Assembly (NCBI GenBank): GCA_037179385.1
Contig: CM074179.1
Location: 4,464,001-4,528,000 of the forward strand
DNA: 64,000 nt
DNA from: Holothuria scabra
Lineage: Eukaryota; Echinodermata; Holothuroidea; Aspidochirotida; Holothuriidae
Direction: 5' to 3'
Below are positions 10,960 through 22,289 of the stretch, piece after piece. How positions within the stretch are numbered: the stretch's first letter is position 1; every line of letters starts with the position of its first letter. Under the pieces are notes generated by a model. It worked only from the letters and a program-made list of their open reading frames with translations, searched no databases and had not been told where the DNA came from. A program made the position numbers and the translations under genes.

Positions 10960-12452
10960 ATGAATGGTCCCCTGTCCCTCATGACCCTGAATGTTAACGG
11001 CATGAGGGACAGTCGGAATATTCCAATTTTGTAAATCATTAGGTGTGGACTTCGTTTTCCTCCAAGAGACTCACATTGTTAATGAAGACTATGTCTACAC
11101 CTGGTCCTTCGAATGGGGTGGGGGTTTGTACGCTTCCTTTGGTTCCGCATCTTCCTGTGGATCTGTCATTTTAGTTTCTCCAAGATGGACTTCCCTGGTC
11201 GGAAAGGTTGCTCATGATCATGAGGGCCGATTGGTATGCATCACCATCAAACATCCTTGCGGGAACTTCTTCCTATGTAACGTTTATGCCCCTAACCAAC
11301 CTACAGACAGAAGGAATTTTTTTGCTACCCTGCCATCCTTCGTTCCTGGCTGTGCCCCTTGTATCCTATCTGGAGACTTCAACTGTGTCCCTGACACACG
11401 GTTTGATCGAATGTCCACCTTCACATCTTCAAGCTGTAGTGTCGGTATGGTGGAGTTGGACATGTTCACAAAGAATCACGATATGGTTGACGTTTGGAGA
11501 GTGCAGCATCCTGGCTTGTCCTTGTTCACTTGGCACCGCCCTGATGGCACGGACGCCTCAAGGTTGGACCGGGTGTACGCTCCAACGGCTCTGTCACCAA
11601 GTGATTGCGAAGTTGTGGCATGTCCAATTTCGGACCATGATGCAGTTACTGTCTCATTCCAACCCCCAGAGTCATGGCCAGTAGGGAAGGGGTTCTGGAA
11701 AATGAACACAGATATTCTAACGGAGGCGGAGTACTGTGTAGCAAGAGCTCGTCGAAGAAGGGGGGAGTTCCTTTCACTTTGCTCTAGGGAAAGGAACGGG
11801 GACCCCTCCGCACTTCATGCAATCCAACAGTATCTTGATGAAAAACTACATGGGGCCCGCGTTCGTGCTCGTGTGCAATGTGTGGAGGCGGAGGAGAAAC
11901 CAACCATTAAGTTCTACCGGGACGTCACAAAGTATGCCACTGATCGCAGTATAAAAGCTGTCCGTGACGCCCACGGTGTGGTACATAAGGACCCTCTCGA
12001 CATTGTAGAAGAGTATAAAAACTTTTATAAGCAGCTGTATACCCAGGCAGATGTCGATGAAGACATTAAAAAGATAATATTGTCAAGACCCCCTCTAAAG
12101 ATCGGAATGATGAACTTGGCTCCCCTTTGACTATTGACGAGCTCTGGAAGGCAGTGGTGAAGATGAAAGGCGGAAAGGCACCTTGATCCGACGGTCAGTA
12201 GAATTCTATAAACGCTTCTGGGGTACCATAGCACATGATCTCCGTGATGTGTTCGTCTCTGCCTTCCTCGCTGGCTCATTGAGCCACTCACAGCGCACAG
12301 GCATAATAACTTTGCTGCATAAGTCAGGAGACCCCCTCGAACCGAAAAACAAACGGCCAATCACCTTGTTAAATGTAGATTACAAGATTCTGGCGAAAGC
12401 CCTTTGCAACAGGCTAGGCACAGTCATGCCAGATCTTGTAGGGTCCTTTCAG
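10960..12452 (+). pseudogene. LINE-A copy H ORF2, endonuclease and RT start
   Basis: This is the N-terminal half of ORF2. After MNGPLSLMTLNVNGMRDS a short deletion shifts the frame. From 11045 a 361-residue frame holds a near-complete APE endonuclease: FLQETH, SGDFNCVPDTRFDR, SRLDRVYAP and SDHDAV, which are the expected metal and phosphate-contact motifs. An internal deletion after TEAEY removes part of the linker. The RT begins in the frame at 12183 (EFYKRFWGT, ITLLHKSGDPLEPKNKRPIT) and is cut at 12452. The remaining RT is at 25497-26276. Confidence 0.8.
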
Positions 12453-12453
12453 A

Positions 12454-12497
12454 GTTCAGTTCTGGTCTTCGTCGAGAGCGGACGTGTTTTCACGGAG
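12454..12497 (+). mobile_element. LINE-A copy Q, 5'UTR start
   Basis: These are the first 44 bp of copy Q (GTTCAGTTCTGGTCTTCGTC onward), directly after the left duplication CCTTTCAGA. It ends at TCACGGAG (12490-12497), which is repeated at 20917-20924 where copy Q resumes. Confidence 0.85.
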
Positions 12498-14994
12498 GGG
12501 GTTTGTACGCTTCCTTTGGTTCCGCATCTTCCTGTGGATCTGTCATTTTAGTTTCTCCAAGATGGACTTCCCTGGTCGGAAAGGTTGATCATGATCATGA
12601 GGGCCGGTTGGTATGCATCACCATCAAACATCCTTGCGGGAACTTCTTCTTTGTAGGTTGGTTGGGGGCATACCAACCTACAGACAGAAGGATTTTTTTT
12701 TGCTACCCTGCCATCCTTCGTTCCTGGCTGTGCCCCTTGTATCCTATCTGGAGACTTCAACTGTGTCCCTGACACACGGTTTGATCGAATGTCCACCTTC
12801 ACATCTTCAAGCTGTAGTGTCGGTATGGTGGAGTTGGACATGTTCACAAAGAATCACGATATAGTTGACGTGGCACGGACGCCTCAATGTTGGACAGGGT
12901 GTACGCTCCAACGGCTCTGTCACCAAGTGATTGCGAAGTTGTGGCATGTCCAATTTCGGACCATGATGCAGTTACTGTCTCATTTAAACCCCCAGAGTCA
13001 TGGCCAGTAGGGAGGGGGTTCTGGAAAATGAACACAGATAAGATATTCTAACGGAGGCTGAATATAGCAAAGATTTTAAGGCCAGATACGAAGGGTGGCG
13101 AACTTTGAGGCCGGCCTTTTCAACAGATTTAGAGTGGTGGCATGATATAAAGACCCGCATCAAACGGTTTACAGTGGAATATTGTGTAGCAAGAGCTCGT
13201 CGAAGAAGGGAGGAGTTCCTTTCACTTTGCTCTAGGGAGAGGAACGGGGACCATTCCGCACTTCATGCAATCCAACAGTACCTTGATGGAAAATTACACG
13301 GGGCCCGGGTTCGTGCTCGTGTGCATTGTGTGGAGGCGGAGGAGAAACCAACCATTAAGTTCTACCGGGACGTCACAAAGAATGCCATCGATCGAAGTAT
13401 AAAAGCTGTCCGTGACGCCCACGGTGTGGTACATAAGGACCCTCTCGACATTGTAGAAGTGTATAAAAACTTTTATGAGCAGCTGTATACCCAGGCAGAT
13501 GTCGATGAAGACCTTCAAAAGTCCCTATTAGATAACATTGACGAGACCCCCTGTAAAGATCAGAATGATGAACTTGGCTCCCCTTTGACTATTGACGAGC
13601 TCTGGAAGGCAGTGGCGAAGATGAAAGGCGGAAAGGCACCTGGGTCCGACGGTATTCCAGTAGAATTCTATAAACGCTTCTGGGGTACCGTAGCACATGA
13701 TCTCCGTGACGTATTCGTCTCTGGCTTTCTTGCTGGCTCATTGAGCCACTCGCAGCGCACCTAAGTCGGGAGACCCCCTCGAACCGAAAAACAAACGGCC
13801 AATCACCTTGTTAAATGTAGATTACAAGATTCTGGCGAAAGCCCTTTGCAACAGGCTAGGCACAGTTATGCCAGATCTTGTAGGGTCCTTTCAGACTTGT
13901 GCGGTGCGGGGACACAGTATTCAGCAGAACCTCTGGGTGGTGCGGGACTTAGTTGAGTACGTGATGGACCGTGATCTTCCATGTGCCCTGGTCTCCCTCG
14001 ATCAGGAGAAGGCCTTTGACATGGTTGATCATGGATTCCTCTTTAAAATTTTGAAGAAGTTTTGTTTACATCCAGTTTTTGTTAAATGGACCTCCTTATT
14101 GTACAATAGTGTAAATAGTCGGGTTATCGTTAATGGCCTACCGTCAGACCCCTTCAGTGTCCAACGTGGCGTACGGCAGGGGTGCCCCCTATCACCTTTA
14201 CTCTACGTATTGTTTAGTGAATCAATAGCAAGGGCCTTTCAAGTAGAGCCTTTGTTTCAACCATTTCACATTCCCGGTGGTGTTGAAGTTAAGTGCCTTC
14301 AGTATGCTGATGACGTCACATGCGTAGTCTCCGACCTAGCTTCCTTCAAGGCCCTTATTGGCACGTTGTCTAAGTTTCAAAGAGCCACAGGTGCCAGACT
14401 GAATCCCAAAGGACTTCGCCTAGGTAAGTGGCGGTCAAGAAGACTGCCCTTCGCTGCATCATGGGTAGACGACGCCATAAGGATAAACGGCATATGGTTT
14501 GGTTATGGGCAAACCGAGTTACTTACCTGGAATGAGAAAGTGGACCTGGTGGAAGCTAGGTTGAAGGACTTCGGCGAGCGCCACATTAGCCTGTTCGGAA
14601 AGGTGACAGTTATCAACCGTTTTATTTATCCCCTTTTGTGGTATCCAGGCACCGTTCTGGCTGCTCCAAAGGGTGTCCTGTTGCGTCTCGAGAGGGCTGT
14701 GTTTAGGTTTTAATGGTCAGGGAAGACGGAGCTCGTAAGAAGAGGGATGGTATATCAGGATGTTAGGCGTGGTGGGTTGGGTCTTGTGCATTTTCCTTCC
14801 AAACTCCGTGGTCTCCTGACCAAGTGTGTTTATAGTGCTGTAGACAGCAGAATGCCTTTTGCCTATTTTGTCCGTTATTTGGGGGGGGGGGGGGATTATC
14901 ATTTCGTCGGTTCTTTCCCTCCCTGTTTAGTAACAGTGAACCCCACAGCTGGAGGCCCTCGGAGGCATACAGTCAAATGAGAGAAACGCTCCTA
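12498..14994 (+). pseudogene. LINE-A copy R, ORF2 first part
   Basis: This copy is 5'-truncated inside the endonuclease and lacks ORF1. It starts at the GLYASFGSASSCGSVILV block. Endonuclease motifs are partly lost: the SRLDR segment is damaged near 12890 and SDHDAV is out of frame. The RT is good in the frame 13808-14713: SLDQEKAFDMVDH, GVRQGCPLSPLLYVLFSE and LQYADDVTCVV. A frameshift near 13760 separates it from GSDGIPVEFYKRFW. A T insertion and a 14-G run (14881-14894) break the YWGG region. The DIRS element interrupts it at 14995, and ORF2 resumes at 20026. Confidence 0.85.
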
Positions 14995-15191
14995 ATGGAA
15001 AGATTAAACGAGTACTTACCTGTACGAAGTTTGATCTTCATTTTATGAAATAATGTAAGTGAGAGGTAATGTGAGATCCCGTTTGCGCAGGCGCAGGCAG
15101 TCTTAAAAGATGATGTATGAGGACAGAGTAACGTCATGGTGACACTTGTCTTTGTAAGGCTGAGTATTCCGAACAGGGTGGGAGAGGTGGG

Positions 15192-15303
15192 CACATTACC
15201 TCTCACTTACATTATTTCATAAAATGAAGATCAAACTTCGTACAAGGTAAGTACTCGTTTAATCTTTCCATTTTATTTCATAATACGTTCGGGTAATGTG
15301 AGA
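15192..15303. repeat. DIRS internal complementary region
   Basis: The left half (15192-15271) is the reverse complement of the element's left end (14995-15073). The right half (15269-15303) is the reverse complement of its right end (about 19990-20025). The two halves meet at CAT (15269-15271), the complement of the ATG present at both insertion borders. In the DIRS replication model this region templates completion and joining of the ends into a circle. Confidence 0.85.
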
Positions 15304-15603
15304 CCTTCAAAGCAGCTCTGGCCTCATACTCAAGCATATTAACCCAATATCTCTTAACGATACACCACAACAGAGTGTATAAAGTTAAGTACTAACCTTG
15401 GAATCAAAACAAACAGGTCTAACAGTTTTATCTGCATAGGATATCCAACTATTAAACGTATATACAGTGTAAACAAAGTTACATGATGAACATGTAGAAA
15501 GAGTTGACCTCTTTAGAACTCCTCGATATAAAGCGTTTCCAAATATAAGTAAAACAAGTTTGATGTAAAATTTTTAATCTAAAAATAAACTGAACTATCT
15601 ACA

Positions 15604-17994
15604 CTATGTACAGTAGCCACTATGCTTCCAGTACAGCATCCGAGAATGCTTTTCATGTATTGGCACTTGTGCCTCTCGAGCAGTAGAAACCGCAGCCGCT
15701 CGGGTGGAATGAGGCTTAAATTTGTTGGTATCCACACCAGCTTGTTCCATAACTGTTCGAAGCCATCTGGCAACCGTATCTACACTTACTGCTGAGAATG
15801 GTTTCTTGTAACTAATCAGTAAGCGTTTTTCCTTTCCTCTACACTGCAAAGTGCGTTTGAGATACTCTGTTAAATAAGTAAAAATGCAAAGTCGGCGGTC
15901 TGGAGGATAAGCATGAAGTCCAAGTACTGTCCCGACACGTCCTGGCTTGCTTGTTTTCAGAAGTTGTTTTACGTGGAATATGAACTTTGTTTGCTTAACT
16001 TGCATATCCTCCACATTTAATTTACATAGTGTCTGTTGGCGTTGAGCTGTTAAAAGAGCCAACAGCATGGTTGTCTTTAGGGTCAAATCCCTGAGACTGA
16101 GCCTTCCTGCTGGTGATATTTTTCTGAGGTAGTTGAGGACTATCTTCACATCCCACATTTGGGTATACCTTGGTAGGGGTGGCTTCAAATTAAAAACACC
16201 TTTGAAGTATCTGGTAACAAGGGGGTGAGTGCCTATAGAATAGCCATCTCCTAACTGTACTAAAGCGGAAAGCGCAGCCCTCGCAGTGTTGAGTGCACTA
16301 TAACCACAGGACTGGAACATTTGTGTGAAAAAATTTAAAATATGGTTCACAGAGGTTTGCAAGGGATTAATGTTCCGTTCCCCACAATATTCCAACCACT
16401 TTTTGATGTACCCGTCATATTGTTTTGTTGTCGATGGTTTCCATGCCGCCAAGATGATTTTGTTAGCCTGTGATGAAAGTCCTGTGTTTAAGGGATTGCC
16501 TGACAATTTGCAAGCCAAAAGATGTAGTGGATGCTGCTGCCCTGAGATTGGGTGCTTCAACAACCCAGGGCCTGCTGGGAGGTGCAATGGCGTATCTACT
16601 AGCATATTAAGTAGTAAGGGGAACCAGGGTTGTGTTGGCCAGTTTGGTACAATCATGACCCCATCAGCATTATCAAGTTCAATTTTCAGCAGGCATCGTA
16701 ATATAAGGGAGAAGGGAGGGAAGGCATAGAAATAATATTTCTGCCAGTCAACCGTAAATGCATCGACTGCCTTTGCACCAGGGTCAGGTTGCCATGAAAC
16801 ATAAGTTTCCAATTGTGTGTTAATTCTTGTGGCAAACAGATCTATATCTGGAGTTCCCCACACTGCACAAATCCTATCAAAAATATCAGTATTAAGTTGC
16901 CATTCTAAACTGTCATTAAATTCCCTAGACTTTTTATCAGCCACTATATTTTCAGGCCCTGGCAGGTATATTGCTGTAATCCAAATGGTCCTGGAAATAC
17001 ACCAAGACCACATTGTTTTGGCCATCTCATTGCAAGCCTGAGACTTTGTACCACCCATGTGGTTAATGTAGGCAACAGCTGTAACATTGTCCAATCTTAA
17101 CCTGACATGTATGTCTTCCTTTGTTTTGCAAAAGGCCTGTAGAGCTAGAAATGAAGCTAGCATTTCCAAGTAATTTATTTCATTTCTTTCGGCACGGCAC
17201 ATTTCTATGGGGTTCCACCTTCCCCCTATTTGACAGGTCCCATCAGTTGCTCCCCAACCGTGCCCTGATGCATCACTTGTTAGAGTCATGTTGTGCTTCC
17301 CTCTGTCAATACATCTGAATGCGGTGTCAACATTGTGCAACCACCACAAAATATCCTGCTTAGCAAAGAGTGATAGCTTCATCTTTCTATCATCTTTCTC
17401 CAGCTCTCTGTAGTGCAGTTGTCCATACTGAATTGCTGGGAAAGCAGCTACTAATTTACCTAATGCTGCAGAAACAAATCGCATTGTGTGTTGGTCCTGA
17501 GCCAACAATTTCCTACAGATATCTTTGATTTCTTCTCTCTTCTCTTGTGGGAGCCTGACCTGCATTGTTTTTGCATCCAGAATGAACCCCAAAAAGACAA
17601 TTTCTTGTGTTGGGGAAATTACCGATTTGGTTGGGTGAACTATAAAGCCCAATTCTGAGAAGGTTTTGGCTGTTTCTTTAACAGCTAAGGCAGCTTTTTC
17701 TTTGGTTTTTGATATTACTAGGGTGTCGTCAATGTATGCTACTACCATTATACCCATCTTCCTAAGGTATGAGAGTAGTGGTTTCAACAACTTTGTAAAA
17801 ATTCTCGGCCCTGAAGTTAGTCCATTAGGTAGTGCCCTGAACTGCCAAACATTGCCCTGCCATGCAAATTTCAAGTATTTCCTATCTTCACTACCAATCA
17901 ATGGATCAATGGATGCCATAAATATTTCTTGACATAAGACTTGTTGCAGTTTCCAGGGTATCCATTTTAAAGTGGTGGTAACTGATGTATTCAT
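15604..17994 (-). pseudogene. DIRS pol: RT, RNase H, tyrosine recombinase
   Basis: This is a 796-residue frame. The RT part has the catalytic YIDD at residues 87-90 (VVAYIDDTLVIS). Motif A is shortened: MASID is followed almost directly by EDRKYLKF, so about ten residues seem deleted. RNase H follows with TSDASGHGWGA, NEINYLEMLA, RLDNVTAVAYIN and PGPENIVADKKSR. The recombinase domain starts near AWKPSTTKQYDGYIKKWLEY, with an Arg in LLTAQRQQTL and the HxxR box as HSTR at 762-765. The C-terminus after VPIHE is very short, and the expected catalytic Tyr context is unclear; a frameshift there is possible. The enzyme should reverse transcribe the RNA and insert a circular DNA by site-specific recombination. 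Motif A loss suggests this copy is inactive. Confidence 0.9.
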
Positions 17995-18547
17995 TGAGGG
18001 CTGACAAATCTAAAATCATTCTAAATCCACCATCCTTCTTTGGCCTAGTAAAAATATTTGACATAAAACCACCTTTCTCAAGGGACAATTCAATAACCTT
18101 GTTACAGGATAACCTTTCAATTTCGATTGTAACAGCCTCCACCTCTTTGGGATTTAGCTTGTAAGGTGCCGGTATTTGCAATTGTACGGGTGGTACCCCG
18201 TTCTCAAATTCAAGTCTGTAGCCCTTAATGGCTGATAAGATGACGCTATCACTTGTAAGTTGCTCCCATCTCTTAAGAAACATTTGTAGTCTACCACCTA
18301 AATAATTGATATTTTTGTAAGCCAAATTAATTTCAGATAATAATGCACTTACCTCGTAAGTGCTATTTTCGGAGTGTGCCGGAGTTACATCCTCCTGGAC
18401 CGGTTCTCCACTGGTGGTTTGTTCCTTTTGTTGCTTTCCCTTTGATTTGTTCGTATTATCGGGTAGGCTTTTGGGAAACTGGTTTTCGATGCCCCTTAAA
18501 AAGGAACCTGGGTCCTTGGCATCTGAAACTTTACATGTGGCAACCAA
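17906..18547 (-). pseudogene. DIRS pol N-terminal part (RT fingers)
   Basis: This frame overlaps the 796-residue pol frame by 89 nt and reads into it by a shift. Its C-terminal half carries the first RT blocks: ELSLEKGGFMSNIFTRPKKD, GGFRMILDLSALNEYI and HFKMDTLETA. The N-terminal half is acidic and polar and could be a gag-pol linker. Splitting between frames may be normal element organisation or decay. The shortened motif A just downstream favours decay. Confidence 0.75.
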
Positions 18548-18966
18548 CCTGCTCGTTGATAGCGGTCCTGCCTTGGCACAATACTCCCTCTCATGGGGTT
18601 GTACCTGGAATTAGGCACATACTTCCCTCTGGGAAATCGCATGACTCCTACTGCTTTCTGCTCCTCGTCCATCTCCTTTACACGTTTGGAGAGGTCATCT
18701 CCAAAGAGCCATTCTGTTGTTGGAGTAGATTGCTTACAAAGTTGGGCATATCGTTGGTTAAAATCAGGCTTGATTAAATCCTTCCTAATGTTATTGAGTT
18801 CAAAGGTGGCATTAGCCAGTAAGGCAATTGCATCCTGCTGTTGTTCGGATGGTTCTTCGTTTCCCAGCGAAACTAACAGAGCCGTCAGTCCCTTAATTAA
18901 TGGCTTTTGACAGCGCTGCAACTTCAGGTCCAGAGTTTTAGTTTTAGTATTAAGATTTTCCCACAT
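18496..18966 (-). pseudogene. DIRS gag-like protein, C-terminal part
   Basis: The protein reads LDLKLQRCQKPLIKGLTALL early, then IRKDLIKPDFNQRYAQLCKQ and TEWLFGDDLSKRVKEMDEEQ. This pattern resembles gag-like ORFs of animal DIRS elements as I recall them. It is a 156-residue piece, directly downstream of the 242-residue N-terminal piece and probably one ORF broken by a frameshift. It is expected to package element RNA. Confidence 0.65.
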
Positions 18967-19088
18967 TAGGCATGACGTTAAACTGCATCCAGGTTGTGGC
19001 TTCTGTTCTATTCAGCCAGTCTAGAGCAGGACCACCCAGTGTTTGCCCTTTGGAGGGCGTACTTGTCCTTTTGGGACGTTAAGCTCCT

Positions 19089-19817
19089 TCAGGGAGCAGA
19101 ACTCCTCCGGGAGTAATCGTTTGGTTTTTGCCCCTTGGCTCTTCGCCAGAGAGTCGTGGGGACTTTTAGAAAAAAGTTCGCCGGCTTAGGGTACTTATCA
19201 AGTGTATCACTAAGTTGCTTTTCCTCCAGTTTAGAGGCTATGAAATAGTTAACACTAGATGCTAAGCCTGTGTTAATGCTTTCTCCCACATTGTCTTGGT
19301 TAGCAAACCTTGCTGCAAAGCCAAGGCTTTGGGTAGTCTGAGCACCAGCAGTATCACTTTGCTGCTTGTCTTCTTGGGCCTGTGGCCCATCAATTTCATC
19401 TGACTCATCTACAGTGTCCACCTCACACACTTCCCCGGCGATCTCGTCATCTTGATTATGCATTGTGCTGAAGAAACCTTCCATTAGGCGTTCTAGCCTA
19501 TCAAGCCTAGCCGTAGCGTTGATATTGTCCTCACCCAATGCAATGTTGACATTATCGTCATTAGCAGTCCTAGCGGTGCTAGAAGTGTTCGATGACTGCA
19601 GATTTGCATTTTTGCCAGTAGCAGAGTTTTTGCTAGCGGTGCTAGTCTTAGCCTTCATTTTCTTTCCCTTTTGGGAAGGCTTCGACGCTCCTTTGAACGT
19701 CTTAACACTAGGCCCCGAAGGCACATCGTTCTGTGTAACGATACTGTGTGATGAGCCAGCTTCGTTGTTAGGCTCCTTACTAGTTTCGGCGGCAAAGCCA
19801 TCCTTGCTCGAATCCAT
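19089..19817 (-). pseudogene. DIRS gag-like protein, N-terminal part
   Basis: This 242-residue frame begins MDSSKDGFAAETSK. It is low-complexity and charged: a Lys-rich segment (PSQKGKKMKAKTS), Ser/Asn-rich stretches, and an acidic centre (EIAGEVCEVDTVDESDEIDG). It then has ...LGFAARFANQDNVGESINTG and a possible capsid-like segment with LDKYPKPANFFLKVPTTLWR. It is the first ORF of the element, 200 bp inside the right end. No zinc knuckle is seen. The function is inferred from position only. Confidence 0.6.
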
Positions 19818-20025
19818 TGTGAAAGGTAATCCTCACCCACAGAGTCACTTTTTTACTTCTAGTGACCGTTTTATGCTTTTATGTTCACCGATACGTCGAT
19901 TTTTTGATCACTTGAACTCCTCCTCGATTTGTAATTCGACTGTCACTGCAAATTGCACGAAACGTACTGCATGCGCCTGCGCAAACGGGATCTCACATTA
20001 CCCGAACGTATTATGAAATAAAATG

Positions 20026-20681
20026 ATATCTAGAGTTGGGGACGTTTCGCAGTTAAGTGCAAGAGACTTATACCAGGCTGTTTTTGAAGAATTGGTTGGC
20101 CAGGTCCAATCCAATCACTATGCTTCAGGGTCGGAAGTGTGGCGTGTGGTCCACAGCAGATCATTAGATTACCGCAGGCGAGACTTGTTGTGGCGAATCG
20201 GACATGATGCGATTGTGACTAATCTCAAGCGTCTTCGGTGGCGTCTTGGAGATGGAATTTGCCCACGCAATGGATGCACAAAGTGGGAGAGTGTGTCACA
20301 TGTGTTTTGGCAGTGTGAATTTGTGGCCCTCCTTTGGGAATGGTTCCAAGCCCTGACTGATCGCTTGACGATGGGCAACACATGGGCGGTCGGCCGGGAC
20401 CATGCTTTGTATGGTCTTTCACCCCCGCCATGCAATACAAGTATTCAGGGCATACTTACCTTTGCTTCGGCCTCCATAAAGCTGGCCTTATGGAGAGACC
20501 GATGTAACGTTGTTTTTAGGGGGATGGGGAAGCCTGCGGACGTCGTCCTGGCGTCGGTGAAGGCGGAGGTGAGGCTGAGGGTTGAGTCCGACTTCGTTCG
20601 TTTGCCAAGGTCGGCGTTCGGTAGGCGATGGGGTCCACTCGTTTCGGTGAGGGGGAACCGTGTGGTGGTCAACTTGTGGGT
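20026..20681 (+). pseudogene. LINE-A copy R, ORF2 C-terminus
   Basis: This is the continuation of copy R after the DIRS insertion. It encodes MISRVGDVSQLSARDLYQAV, then HSRSLDYRRRDLLWRIGHDA, the C-x3-C...H-x4-C motif (CPRNGC...HVFWQC), and the family end FGRRWGPLVSVRGNRVVVNL. The usual stop after VVNL is deleted, so the frame runs on into the 3'UTR to 20766. Confidence 0.85.
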
Positions 20682-20916
20682 CTGTAAGGTGCTTGTAAAT
20701 AGTTGTAAATATCTGATGTATAGGTTTATTACTGTAATGAACATTACATATACCTTATTACTGTAATGAACATTACATATACCTTATTACCGTAATGAAC
20801 ACAATTTTCTGTTTGACTTAAGCAATCTGTAGATAGTTTGCGTTTATGTTTTTGCCCGATCCGGTTTCAGTTTTTGTTTTGCATGTGCCGTTTCAATGCA
20901 CTTAAAAAGCACACGC
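20682..20916 (+). mobile_element. LINE-A copy R 3'UTR and tail
   Basis: The common 3'UTR has a partial duplication: the GAACATTACATATACCTTAT segment appears twice (20738-20785). It ends with GTGCCGTTTCAATGCACTTA followed by AAAAGCACACGC. The 8-bp duplication TCACGGAG follows at 20917. Confidence 0.8.
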
Positions 20917-21166
20917 TCACGGAGCTCTCGTCGATTGCTCGTGCTGAATTTTTAGCATTGCATTGCATTGCTCTGTGCCTAGCTTGTTATACTGTTCTGT
21001 ACCATACTATATTATGTGGGTGTGGTCTCTCGTTTGAGGACAGGGGCTTGGTCGTGCACGTTTTGCGTTGGGTTCCCTTTGTTTCCCCCTTCCTGGGTTT
21101 GAGTTATAGTGCTGAAGTTTTCCCTACTGTTGCTGCGTGGCCTAGAGCCACAAACCTTTTGCTGCT

Positions 21167-22289
21167 ATGCCCGGGGGTCGGGATAGCAGTATTGTAAAGT
21201 TGGAGTTTACGTCGGAGATGAGCGTCGCTCCTCCTCTGGCGTTTTCTGTTTTGAAAAAGAATGGTATTGCAGTAAACGAGATTGAGATGTTGCAGGCGCT
21301 TCAAGACCGCAACACGTACGACCTCAAATTCAGGTCAGATGCTGCCCGAGTTAAGGGTCTGAATGCCCTGAAGGGTGTGAAAGGGCTAACTGTCACCCCA
21401 TATGATCGCTCTGTGGCGGTGACGGTACTGTACCTGAATTTCGAGGTCGATCAGCGTCTGGTTGCGAGGGTTCTTGGACAGTACGGAACTGTACTCAACT
21501 CCCAGTGGTGTCGATATGGTGAGGGCGAGTTGAAGGGAGTTTTTAATGGCAAGAGGCTGTTTCGCATGGAATTGGAGAAAGACATACCCTCCGTGCTGTT
21601 CATTGGTGGTTGCAAGGCCCACATTAGATACTTTGGGCAGCCCCGCACCTGTTTCAAATGTTCAACCGCCGGACACGAAGCCAGGTCGTGTCCAAACAGA
21701 CGTTGTGGCAAATGCCTGCAAAATGGGGCTGATTGCCCCAACAAGGTGCGGTGCAACCTTTGTCAGGGGGCGGGACATGTCAGTGGTGTTTGCCCCATGT
21801 CGTATGCGGCTCATGCCAGTGCGGACATGGAGCAGGCACCAGAGCCCCCGCAACCAGACACAGATGCCTCGCAGCCTGGAGCTGAAACGGCGGTTGTGGC
21901 ACCTGAGTCCCCTTCAACCCAAGAGATTGTAGACCAGGTGCTGCGAGACCACGCCGTCTCTAAAGTCTGCGAGTCTGGAGCCCCTGTGGCAGGTTCCCCG
22001 GTACCTTCTCCTACGTCACCTGAGGAGGCTGGTATGTCTAGAGGGTGACCTCCAGCTTTCCACGGACTCGGAGTCAGACTCCATGTCCGTAGTTGACGAG
22101 CCTGCCACAGAGCCTGTTCCAAAGCCCCCTCCATCAGGAACGAGTTGGTTTGATTCGGTGGGCTTTCAGGAGGGGGAAGAACCACCTGCAACATCTCATT
22201 TGAAGAGGTCAGCCTCAGGTGAGACGCCGCGCCCACCAATTTCAAACCCGGGCAACGAAAATACATGTCCGACACCCTGTCCCTCCTGA
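21167..22289 (+). pseudogene. LINE-A copy Q ORF1 (CCHC gag-like)
   Basis: It starts MPGGRDSSIVKLEFTSEMSV. It contains VKGLTVTPYDRSVAVTVLYL, RYFGQPRTCF, a first knuckle CFKCSTAGHEARSC and a third CNLCQGAGHVSGVC. The second knuckle has lost its His region (CGKCLQNGADC), so only two are complete. After EEAGMSRG a stop at 22046-22048 breaks the frame; the tail resumes at 22083 and ends at 22289. That end overlaps the ORF2 ATG (22265) by 25 nt, unlike the 18-21 nt gap in copies P, H and T. It is diverged from the other copies along its whole length, marking a distinct subfamily. Confidence 0.85.

Larger units (their letters stand above)
9651..12452 (+). mobile_element. LINE-A copy H, second part
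   Basis: The segment holds the 5'UTR remainder (9651-9806), ORF1 (9807-10941) and the 5' part of ORF2 (from 10960). It breaks at CCTTTCAGA (12445-12453). The same nine bases reappear at 25497-25505, where the ORF2 reading continues, so copies Q and R and the DIRS element lie inside it. Confidence 0.85.
14995..20025 (-). mobile_element. DIRS-type tyrosine-recombinase retrotransposon
   Basis: The coding strand is minus: gag-like ORFs at 19817-18496, RT-RNase H, then tyrosine recombinase ending at 15604. The ends are not LTRs. Bases 14995-15073 are inversely repeated, with one 1-bp gap, at 15192-15271. Bases 15269-15303 are the inverse of the right end (about 19990-20025). Both outer ends share an inverted repeat (GTAATGTGAGATCCCGTTTG and beyond, at about 15066 and in reverse at about 20004). 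This split-inverted-repeat design with an internal complementary region is that of DIRS elements. The insertion site shares only ATG on both sides. Confidence 0.9.

Noticed and set aside
12454..12510. A LINE-A deletion derivative with the 5'UTR fused directly to the endonuclease.
   Set aside because: The TCACGGAG duplication at 12490 and 20917 shows a nested insertion (copy R in the 5'UTR of copy Q) instead of an internal deletion.
14995..20025. A methyltransferase domain, known from some DIRS-type elements.
   Set aside because: Between RNase H and the recombinase I see no methyltransferase motifs in any frame.
20905..20930. Tandem head-to-tail LINE insertion (3' end followed by a 5'UTR).
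   Set aside because: Explained by the same nested insertion; the downstream 5'UTR is the second half of copy Q.
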